NCBI GenBank assembly: GCA_963759545.1
Contig: CAVXAB010000015.1
Location: 62,001-126,000 of the forward strand
Source of the DNA: Trebonia sp963759545
GTDB taxonomy: Bacteria > Actinomycetota > Actinomycetes > Streptosporangiales > Streptosporangiaceae
Length of the DNA: 64,000 nt
Reading direction: 5' to 3'
Positions 42,541-49,215 of this stretch are shown here, in pieces. The position numbers and the translations under genes were made by a program. The notes beneath the pieces were generated by a model that saw only the letters and a program-made list of their open reading frames with translations, was not told where the DNA came from and ran no database searches. How positions within the stretch are numbered: position 1 is the stretch's first letter; each line of letters begins with the position of its first letter.

Positions 42541-42567
42541 CCGTCGCCCCGCTTCGCGGGGCGACGG
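42541..42567. terminator. TTC-loop hairpin after the SDR gene
   Basis: Perfect 12-bp arms CCGTCGCCCCGC (42541-42552) and GCGGGGCGACGG (42556-42567). It lies 35 bases after the SDR stop and 20 bases before the BKACE start. Confidence 0.6.
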
Positions 42568-42586
42568 CGCGGGTATCAGGTGCATC

Positions 42587-43324
42587 GTGGGTCACGTGCT
42601 TGTACAAGCTGCTCTTAACGGCGGGACGACGCGGGCTGCGCATCCCGCCGTGCCGCTCACTCCCGCTGAACTCGCCGCGGATGCGCGGGCCGCCGCCCGG
42701 GCCGGGGCCGGGGCGTTTCACGTGCATCCGCGGGACGAGTCCGGGGCGCAGACGCTTGAGGCGGAGCATGTGCTCGCCGCGGTGGCGGCGGTTCGCGGTG
42801 CAACGGGATTGCCGGTTGGGGTGACCACCGGGATCTGGACGGTGGACGGGGACGTTCAGCGGCGGCTGGCTCTCGTCCAACGATGGACAGGCCAGGACCG
42901 CCCGGACTACGCCTCGATCAACATGAACGAGCCGGGCATCGAGGAACTAGCCGACCTGCTCGCCAGCCTGGGCATCGGGATCGAGGCGGGTGTCTGGACG
43001 GCCGCTGACGCCCGGGTGCTCGGGGCGAGCGGCTTCAGTGACCGGCTCGTGCGGGTGCTCATGGAACCAGAGGGACTTACGTCCGCCGAGGCCGTCACGT
43101 CCGCCGGCGCGGCCGCGGCGGAGCTGTCCAGGATGGGCATCGTCGCTCGTCAGGTACGCCACGGGTATGACCTCGCGACCTGGGACGTGCTCCGCGCCGC
43201 CGTCGCGGACGGCCAGGACATCCGGATCGGCCTTGAGGACACGACGGTGCTGCCTGACGGCTCGCCCGCGTCAGGGAACGCCGACCTGGTCGCGGCGGCC
43301 GCCCGCCTAGCCTCAGAATCCTGA
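42587..43324 (+). CDS. BKACE family (DUF849) beta-keto acid cleavage enzyme
   Basis: BKACE enzymes cleave beta-keto acids with acetyl-CoA to acetoacetate and a CoA ester. The 245-residue protein is a TIM barrel with VQAALNGGTTR, the Zn-binding GAFHVHPRDESG, SINMNEPG and the Glu/Asp motif IRIGLEDTTVLPDG. It is shorter than typical members (about 275-300). GTG 42587 is used; an in-frame GTG at 42596 is possible, and the upstream frame runs through the hairpin. The substrate is not predictable. Confidence 0.85.
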   Translation: MGHVLVQAALNGGTTRAAHPAVPLTPAELAADARAAARAGAGAFHVHPRDESGAQTLEAEHVLAAVAAVRGATGLPVGVTTGIWTVDGDVQRRLALVQRWTGQDRPDYASINMNEPGIEELADLLASLGIGIEAGVWTAADARVLGASGFSDRLVRVLMEPEGLTSAEAVTSAGAAAAELSRMGIVARQVRHGYDLATWDVLRAAVADGQDIRIGLEDTTVLPDGSPASGNADLVAAAARLASES

Positions 43325-43426
43325 CCTGACCAAGGCTGCTAGCTGCGGAAATGGCCCGTGTTGGCTCCACTCACCCAGAGGCGGTATGGTGTACCTCGCC
43401 GGGGATGCGGAACCCCCGGCGACTTC

Positions 43427-43499
43427 GGCCCCGTCGTCTAGAGGCCTAGGACGTCGCCCTCTCAAGGCGGTAACGCCGGTTCGAATCCGGTCGGGGCTA
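43427..43499 (+). tRNA. tRNA-Glu (anticodon CTC)
   Basis: The acceptor GGCCCCG pairs with CGGGGCT (G1.U72 wobble). The D arm is GTCTAGAGGCCTAGGAC, the anticodon loop CTCTCAA gives CTC for GAG, and the T arm GCCGG-TTCGAAT-CCGGT is intact. CCA is not encoded. Confidence 0.93.
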
Positions 43500-43506
43500 C
43501 ATCGGC

Positions 43507-43547
43507 ACGAGGCCCCTGCCCGCGGAAAGCGCGGGCAGGGGCCTCGT
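43507..43547 (+). terminator. Terminator of tRNA-Glu
   Basis: Perfect 17-bp arms ACGAGGCCCCTGCCCGC (43507-43523) and its complement (43531-43547) around GGAAAGC, followed by AGCTTTA. Confidence 0.8.
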
Positions 43548-43556
43548 AGCTTTACA

Positions 43557-43672
43557 CCGGGGGGACGACCCCCCGGACCCCCCGGTGCGGGGCTTCGCCC
43601 CGCGAGAGGGTGGGCTTCGCCCCGCGGGGAGTGGGTGGCTTCGCCCCGCGAGGGGTGGGCTTCGCCCCGCGG
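43557..43672. repeat. P4 repeat with an array of TTCG hairpins
   Basis: The G/C-run leader (GGGGGGACGACCCCCCGGAC) is followed by GCGGGGCTTCGCCCCGC (43587-43603) and three further units of the type GTGGGCTTCGCCCCGC, spaced about 20-25 bases. It lies between tRNA-Glu and the end of marC. Each unit can form a stable TTCG-loop hairpin. Confidence 0.75.
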
Positions 43673-43692
43673 GTGCCGGTGCCGTCCTGAAC

Positions 43693-44367
43693 TCAGTGCG
43701 CGGCTTTGAAGACGACGCCGAGTGTCTCAAGGCCGTGCAGGAAAAGCTGCACGCCAACGGCGGCGAGCAGGATGCCGAGCAGCCGGGAGAGCACCTCGAG
43801 GATGCTTTCGTGCGTCCGGCGCAGCACCGGCGCGAATACCACTGCGCACAGCGCGTCAACGAGCGCGACCAGCGCGAACGCCCCCGCGACGACCCACCGC
43901 GCGCCCCAGTCGCTCGCTGAAAGCGACACTTCAAGGTCGGCGGCGACCGCCAGCGGGCTGACCACGAACGGCAGCAGCATCGCCCGGAACCCGGTCCTGA
44001 GCGGGTGTGACGGGTCGGCGTCGGCGTCGCCCTCGTCGCCCTCGCCGTCAGGTATCGCCGTAGCCGGTGCCTCGGCGTGGTCGAAATGGATGCCGAGCAC
44101 CAGCCCGACCGCGTAGATGAAGAACACGATGCCAGCGGCCAGCGCCAGGGCGGCCTGACTGATGTGGAAGAAGGTCGCCAGCCAGGGAGCCGTGAGCGCG
44201 CACAGGGTACCCACGATGGCCGCCGTGAACGCGGTGGCCACGGCCACCAGGCGCAGCGAGCGGACGTCAAGGGTACGGGCGATGTGCGCGAACGAGAGCA
44301 ACACCTTCTGCGGCCCGGCCAGCGCCAGGAACGTGATGAAGGTGTCGGCGAGGTTGAGGCTGGCCAT
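43693..44367 (-). CDS. MarC family integral membrane protein
   Basis: A 224-residue membrane protein with about six helices. ITFLALAGPQKVLLSFAHIA, LATFFHISQAALALAAGIVFFIYAVGL, and AMLLPFVVSPLAVAADLEV fit the MarC/UPF0056 pattern. A central Asp/Glu-rich loop (GEGDEGDADADP) is unusual. The function of the family is unknown. It is divergent from the aroF leader with about 90 bases between. Confidence 0.8.
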   Translation of the reverse strand: MASLNLADTFITFLALAGPQKVLLSFAHIARTLDVRSLRLVAVATAFTAAIVGTLCALTAPWLATFFHISQAALALAAGIVFFIYAVGLVLGIHFDHAEAPATAIPDGEGDEGDADADPSHPLRTGFRAMLLPFVVSPLAVAADLEVSLSASDWGARWVVAGAFALVALVDALCAVVFAPVLRRTHESILEVLSRLLGILLAAVGVQLFLHGLETLGVVFKAAH

Positions 44368-44446
44368 GACTCATGATGATGACGCGGCTACACGCGTAGC
44401 ACCAGTAACCAGCACCCTTTGTGGTACCTCAGGCGTCGGGGCCGTG

Positions 44447-44452
44447 TAATAT
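44447..44452 (+). promoter_or_regulatory. -10 box of the aroF leader
   Basis: TAATAT ends 7 bases before GTG 44460, so the transcript would start at or beside that codon and the leader peptide would be translated as a leaderless message. No clear -35 at 16-18 bases. Confidence 0.5.
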
Positions 44453-44459
44453 CGACTCC

Positions 44460-44525
44460 GTGTCACGGTGGTATTGGCGCTTTACGACGGCTCCGGGTGG
44501 AGCCGTGCGTAGTCACGCGCGCTAA
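44460..44525 (+). CDS. Aromatic leader peptide upstream of aroF
   Basis: A 21-codon frame, GTG to TAA, beginning VSRWYWRFTTAPGG: codons 4-8 read Trp-Tyr-Trp-Arg-Phe. This is what ribosome-mediated attenuation by aromatic amino acids needs, directly upstream of a DAHP synthase gene. A comparable leader is known before the C. glutamicum aroF gene. The DNA overlapping and following it can form two exclusive hairpins (next entry). Too short to be found by ordinary gene calling. Confidence 0.75.
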   Translation: MSRWYWRFTTAPGGAVRSHAR

Positions 44526-44540
44526 TAGTCACCCGGAGCC
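44489..44540 (+). promoter_or_regulatory. Alternative hairpins of the aroF attenuator
   Basis: GGCTCCGGGTG (44489-44499) pairs perfectly with CACCCGGAGCC (44530-44540). The same 5' arm can instead pair locally, GGCTCC-GGGT-GGAGCC (44489-44504). The two are mutually exclusive. A ribosome stalled at the Trp/Tyr/Phe codons (44469-44483) would cover bases next to the shared arm. A third hairpin GGGCAC-AGC-GTGCCC (44605-44619) abuts the AGGAGGAG ribosome site of aroF. Confidence 0.65.
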
Positions 44541-44636
44541 AGCCGCGGGCGAGGCAACGGCCACGTCCGAATTCAGAGGGCGTAGCTGGCTCGCGGAAGA
44601 CCCCGGGCACAGCGTGCCCAGGAGGAGAAAACCCCG

Positions 44637-45701
44637 ATGTCGCGCGTCAGTGATACCAGGATTGTCGGCTACGAGCCACTGTTGTCCCCTGCTGCCCTGC
44701 TCCACGAGCTCCCACTGGGTGAGGCGCAGCAGGAGACGGTGGCGCGGACCAGGGCTGAGGTCCGCGCGGTGCTCGACGGCACCGACGACCGGCTGCTCGT
44801 GGTCACCGGTCCCTGCTCGGTCCACGACCCGAAGGCGGCGCTCGACTACGCGTCCCGCCTCGCCGGCCTGCGGGAGCGGCTGGCCGACGACCTGTTGATC
44901 GTGATGCGCGTGTACTTCGAGAAGCCGCGCACGGTGACGGGCTGGAAGGGCCTGATCAACGACCCGGGCATGGACGATTCCTTCGACGTGCACCGTGGCC
45001 TGCGCACCGCCCGCCGCCTGCTGCTCGACATCGTGGGCGCCGGGATGCCGGTGGGCTGCGAGTGGCTTGACCCGATCACGCCGCAGTACATCGCGGACAC
45101 CGTGACCTGGGGCGCGATCGGCGCCCGCACGACCGAGAGCCAGGTGCACCGCCAGCTCGCGTCCGGCCTCTCCATGCCGGTCGGGTTCAAGAACGGCACC
45201 GACGGCGACGTCCAGGTAGCGGTCGACGCGTGCCGCGCCGCGGCGGTCAGCCACACGTTCTTCGGCGTCACGGCCGCCGGCGCGGCCGCCGTGGTGACCA
45301 CGAGCGGCAACGCCGACACGCACGTGATCCTGCGCGGCGGCCGCAGCGGCCCGAACTACTCGTCCTCGCACGTGACCAAGGCCCTCGACCTGATCTCGGC
45401 CGCCGGCCTGCCGCGCCGCATCATGGTCGACGCCAGCCACGGCAACAGCGGCAAGGACCACACCCGCCAGATCGGCGTCGCCGACTCCCTGGCGGATCAG
45501 CTTACGGGCGGCCAGCACGGGGTGGTCGGCGTGATGCTCGAGTCGTTCCTGGTGGCGGGCCGCCAGAACCCGGGCAACCCGGCGACCCTGACCTACGGTC
45601 AGTCCGTCACGGACGCGTGCATGGACATCGAGATGACGACGTCGGCCCTGGAAACGCTCGCCGCGTCGGTACAGGCCCGCCGCGGCTCCTCTTCAGATTG
45701 A
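44637..45701 (+). CDS. aroF: 3-deoxy-7-phosphoheptulonate (DAHP) synthase, class I
   Basis: The first enzyme of the shikimate pathway: phosphoenolpyruvate plus erythrose 4-phosphate to DAHP. The 354-residue protein is a class I (AroFGH-type) enzyme: LLVVTGPCSVHDPKAA, RVYFEKPRTVTGWKGLINDP, GARTTESQVHRQLASGLSMP, VGFKNGTDG, and the metal-site VDASHGNSGK and GVMLES. ATG 44637 follows AGGAGGAG. The leader peptide upstream suggests control by aromatic amino acid supply. It is convergent with the acyl-CoA-dehydrogenase-like gene, separated by a hairpin. Confidence 0.95.
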   Translation: MSRVSDTRIVGYEPLLSPAALLHELPLGEAQQETVARTRAEVRAVLDGTDDRLLVVTGPCSVHDPKAALDYASRLAGLRERLADDLLIVMRVYFEKPRTVTGWKGLINDPGMDDSFDVHRGLRTARRLLLDIVGAGMPVGCEWLDPITPQYIADTVTWGAIGARTTESQVHRQLASGLSMPVGFKNGTDGDVQVAVDACRAAAVSHTFFGVTAAGAAAVVTTSGNADTHVILRGGRSGPNYSSSHVTKALDLISAAGLPRRIMVDASHGNSGKDHTRQIGVADSLADQLTGGQHGVVGVMLESFLVAGRQNPGNPATLTYGQSVTDACMDIEMTTSALETLAASVQARRGSSSD

Positions 45702-45781
45702 TCCCGAACGACTTCGGCTTTCTCTGGCTGGCGCACCATGACACTGCGGTCGCGGGGGCGGAGGGGATCGCCCGCGCGCTG

Positions 45782-45813
45782 TCGGCCCACGATGAACCCC
45801 GATCGTGGGCCGA
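45782..45813. terminator. Bidirectional terminator between aroF and the flavin enzyme operon
   Basis: Perfect 12-bp arms TCGGCCCACGAT (45782-45793) and ATCGTGGGCCGA (45802-45813) between convergent genes. Confidence 0.7.
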
Positions 45814-45857
45814 ACGCGCGCGGACTCACCCCCGCGCCCCCGCTCCTCGCACGTGAC

Positions 45858-47048
45858 TCAGGCGCGGCGCGACTTGGCGGACTGCAGTATGTAGCGGCCC
45901 GCGGCCTCGTAGTGCTCTTCAGACAACGCCAGGTGCTGACGCGCCGCCAGGACGTTCCGCAAATGCCGCTGCATCGGGTTGGCAAGCGCAAGCACCCGGC
46001 CGCCGCCGTACCTGAACAGGTCGCTGACGACCTCGGCGCAGGTTTCTACCGCGTAGACCGAGGCGGTCGTGACGGCGAGTTGCAGTTCCTCGCCTGGCAC
46101 CGTGCCGGCGACGGCGCTCGCCCAGGCGGCGGCCATCGCCTCGCGGTGGATGGCGCGGGCGGCGCGGATCTTGGTCTCGGCGCGACCGAGTTCCTTGTGG
46201 AAGACGGCGCGCTCGCTGACGGTGGGGCCGCCGGGGAAGCGGGCCGTGTGGGTGGCGAGCTCGGTCATGTCGTCGAGGGCACGGCGGGCCAGGCCGATGG
46301 CGAGCGGCGGCACCTCGTTGGACACGAAGGCGGGCATGCCGAGGCGGAACAGGTCGCCGCCGCGGACGGCGGCCGAGCCCAGGTCATAGGTCAGTTCCGA
46401 CGGGACGAAGATGCCGTCGACGGAGAAGTCGAGGCTGCCGGTGCCCTGCAGGCCCGCGACGTGCCAGTTGTCGATAACCTCGGCCTGCGCCTTGGGCGCC
46501 AGGAAGACGACCATCCGGCCGAACCCGGTATCCGCGGCGCCGTCATCCCCGCCCGAGGGACCCGGGTCCTCGCCGTCCGGCTTGAACGCACCGATCAGCC
46601 AGTCGGCGTGCACGATGCCGCTTGAGAAGCCCCATCGCCCGCTGACCAGGTACCCGCCCCTGACCGGGTGCCCGGCGCCGCGCGGTGCGAGCTGCCCGGC
46701 GACCACGGGCCGGACGCCGTCGGGTCCGGCGCCGAAGATCTGGCGCGCTCCCTCCTCCGGCAGCCAGCCGCCTGCCAGCCCGTTGCACCCCGCGCCGATC
46801 ATCGCCGCCCAGGCCGTCGAGGTGTCGACGTAGGCGAGTTCCTCGATCACGTCGCTGAACTCGACCGGCGCCAGCGGCGTCCCGCCAAGCTCCGCCGGGG
46901 TCTTCAGCCAGAACAAGCCGAGCGACCGCAAGATCGCCACCGCGTCGTGCGGGAGCGTGCGCAGCTCCTCGGCACGGTCCCCAGCGGACTCGAACTTCTC
47001 CCTGTTGGCGCGAATCCCCGCGATCAGCTCGTCGCGCAGCTCGGTCAT
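45858..47048 (-). CDS. Acyl-CoA dehydrogenase-fold flavin-dependent monooxygenase
   Basis: A 396-residue acyl-CoA dehydrogenase-fold protein. The N-terminal helices (LPHDAVAILRSLGLFWLKTPAELGG), the middle beta domain (GRWGFSSGIVHADWLIG, WHVAGLQGTGSLDFSVDG) and the C-terminal four-helix bundle fit the HsaA/DszC-type group of two-component flavin hydroxylases, which use reduced flavin from a partner reductase. It lacks the catalytic Glu of true acyl-CoA dehydrogenases at the usual place. Its ATG overlaps the preceding LLM gene stop (ATGA). A flavin reductase gene lies at 55.2 kb. Confidence 0.85.
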   Translation of the reverse strand: MTELRDELIAGIRANREKFESAGDRAEELRTLPHDAVAILRSLGLFWLKTPAELGGTPLAPVEFSDVIEELAYVDTSTAWAAMIGAGCNGLAGGWLPEEGARQIFGAGPDGVRPVVAGQLAPRGAGHPVRGGYLVSGRWGFSSGIVHADWLIGAFKPDGEDPGPSGGDDGAADTGFGRMVVFLAPKAQAEVIDNWHVAGLQGTGSLDFSVDGIFVPSELTYDLGSAAVRGGDLFRLGMPAFVSNEVPPLAIGLARRALDDMTELATHTARFPGGPTVSERAVFHKELGRAETKIRAARAIHREAMAAAWASAVAGTVPGEELQLAVTTASVYAVETCAEVVSDLFRYGGGRVLALANPMQRHLRNVLAARQHLALSEEHYEAAGRYILQSAKSRRA

Positions 47049-48206
47049 CGTGTGGCCTCTGTCGCATTACCAAGCGGGCGGAGCACTGGCATCACCTCAG
47101 TAGCGAACAACTCGGCACTGCGCATCACTTGCTCGTGCGTGGACGGGCCGATCGCGAACAGCCCGATGATCTGCCCGAATCCGCCAAGATCATCGTAGAG
47201 CTCGCCCAGCCGCTTGGCCACGGAGGACGGCGACCCGACGACCGCCTGTCCCTGGGCGAGCAGGTCCTCGTAGGAGGTGTTCGCCGAGCGGCCTCATCCC
47301 CGAGGCAAGCACGCCGCGCAGCGACCCGGGGGACATGTACCCGGGCGGCGTCACCATCTGCGAGGTCTGCTTCAGCCCCTTGTGGTACAGCCACTCGACC
47401 GCCGGCCGTGCCTCCTCGTGCGCCTTCTCATCGGTGTCGGCGACGTAGATCGGGACCGAGAACGCGATCTTCTCCGGGTCGGCCACGTACCCGAGGTCGG
47501 CCGCGGCCTGCCGGTACCCGTCGAACCAGCGTCGCACGATGCGCGTCGGCGCGTACACCGACATGTACGTGTAGCGGCGCTCGGCGCAGAACTTCATCGT
47601 CTCCGTCGACCCGGCCCCGGGGATGAAGATCGGCGGGTGCGGCTGCTGCGCGGGCCTTGGCCAGATGTTCACGTACCGGTACTCGTAGTTCTCCCCGTAC
47701 CAGGAGAACATCTCGGGCGACGTCCACGCCTTGAGTATCAGGTCGTGCGCCTCGTTGAACCGCGACCGGGACTTCGTCGGGTTGATCGAGTGCCCGAAGT
47801 ACTCCCAGCCGATTCCCCTGACGAACCCGGAGTCCACCCGCCCGCCCGACAGCAGGTCGAGCATCGCGATCTCCTCGGCGACCCGCAGCGGGTTGCCCCT
47901 GATGCCGATGGCGTTGCCGAGCACCATGATCCGCGCCCGCGTGGTCCGCCGGGCCAGCGCCGCCGCCATGAGGTTCGGTGACGGCATGAGCCCGTAGGCG
48001 GACTGGTGGTGCTCGTTGACCGCGATCCCGTCGAATCCGAGCTGGTCCGCGTACTCGAGCTCGTCCAGGTAGCGCGCGTACAGTGCGGCGCCGAGCGACG
48101 GGTCGAAGTTAGCGTTCGGGTACGTCAGGGAGGTCGACTCATAGGCGGTGTCGAAGTCATCCGGCAGGTAGGGGTAGGGCATCAGGTGGAAGAAGCTGAA
48201 CTTCAC
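47045..48206 (-). CDS. LLM-class flavin-dependent monooxygenase, frameshifted near its end
   Basis: A luciferase-like TIM barrel: MKFSFFHLMPYPYLP, GFDGIAVNEHHQSAYGLMPSP, LGNAIGIRGNPLRVAEEIAML, and FVRGIGWEYFGHS. From GTG 48206 the frame is open to about 47290, then becomes Arg/Gly-rich. The correct C-terminus (NTSYEDLLAQGQAVVGSPSS, LGGFGQIIGLFAIGPSTHEQ) is read one base over and ends at TGA 47045-47047, overlapping the next ATG. One extra base near 47288 explains this. About 386 residues when corrected. Middle gene of a hydrolase-LLM-ACAD operon. Confidence 0.88.
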
Positions 48207-49030
48207 CGGCTGACTCCGCTTTCTCCCGCAGCGAGGGGATGCGCACTCAAGAATTCACTCACGGATGACGCGAATTCGGCGGGCTTCTCGAAGTACATGG
48301 CGTGCCCGCAGTCGGGCACCTCGGCGTAGGCGGCACCGGGGATCCGCGCCGCGTACCGCCGCGCGTGCTCGGCCGGGATCACCCGGTCGTCGGACGGCGC
48401 GACGACGAGGGTCGGCGCGGTGACCCGGCGCAGCCGCCGCTCCAGCTTCGGGTCGGACATGAACGGTACCCAGCAGAACCGGGCAAGCGAGGTCGCGTCC
48501 CGGTACGCGGCGATGATCGCGTCCAGGTCCGGCGGCGTGCCTGGCGGCGGCGCCGGCGCGGGGGGCGGCGGGTTGTGGAACACCGTCGCGGCGACCCGGT
48601 CAGGCGGCAGCAGGAAGAGGTCAGTCACCGGGTGCTCTGGCAGCCGCAGCCCGGCCGCGGACAGCAGCGTCAGCGACCCGATCCGGTGCGGCGCGTAGAC
48701 GGCGAGCTCGGCGGCGATCCATCCGCCGAACGACGCGCCGACGACATGCGGCCGGTCAAGCCCGAGCGCGTCGATGACGTCCAGGTAATGGAAGACGAGG
48801 TCGTCGATCGCCTCGGCCTCGGGAAACTCGTCCGACTTGCCGAACCCGGGATGGTCGGGCGCGATGACCTCGAAGCCGGCCGACGCGAGCAGCCCGTGAA
48901 AGGGAAGCCACTCCCCGGCCCCGCCGGCCGCGTGCAGGAACAGCACCGGTTCCCCGGTCCCGCCGCGCAGCAGGTGCACCCTCCCCCCGGCAAGCTCGAG
49001 GAACTCCTCTGCGGGAACCACGTCTGCCAC
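48203..49030 (-). CDS. Alpha/beta hydrolase
   Basis: A 275-residue alpha/beta hydrolase: oxyanion segment LFLHAAGGAGEW, PDHPGFGKSD, nucleophile elbow GASFGG, late Asp in VVAPSDDRVIP and His in PDCGHAMYFEKP. It resembles MhpC-like C-C or ester hydrolases of degradation pathways. The stop overlaps the LLM start as GTGA, so the gene opens a three-gene operon (hydrolase, LLM oxygenase, ACAD-type oxygenase). Substrate unknown. Confidence 0.9.
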   Translation of the reverse strand: MADVVPAEEFLELAGGRVHLLRGGTGEPVLFLHAAGGAGEWLPFHGLLASAGFEVIAPDHPGFGKSDEFPEAEAIDDLVFHYLDVIDALGLDRPHVVGASFGGWIAAELAVYAPHRIGSLTLLSAAGLRLPEHPVTDLFLLPPDRVAATVFHNPPPPAPAPPPGTPPDLDAIIAAYRDATSLARFCWVPFMSDPKLERRLRRVTAPTLVVAPSDDRVIPAEHARRYAARIPGAAYAEVPDCGHAMYFEKPAEFASSVSEFLSAHPLAAGESGVSR

Positions 49031-49215
49031 CGCGCTGCCTCCTACACTGGTCGGCCTGCCATGGGCGCGCTAGGCCAGAATCCGTTCCCCGCGGCGGTCA
49101 CGTCAAGGCTGCGGCCCCGGCCGTGTGCCCCTCCTGTGGACGGCAACGATCATCACCCCCCGCCTTAGTTCGATGATCCAGAACGGATTCGGCTTCCTGC
49201 TCCCGGCCCATTCCC

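Noticed and set aside
41100..43499. Integrated element using tRNA-Gln or tRNA-Glu
   Set aside because: No integrase, no duplicated tRNA 3' end and no phage or plasmid genes were found.
43557..43672. CRISPR array
   Set aside because: The units are short palindromic hairpins with almost no spacer, no cas genes are present, and single units occur elsewhere.
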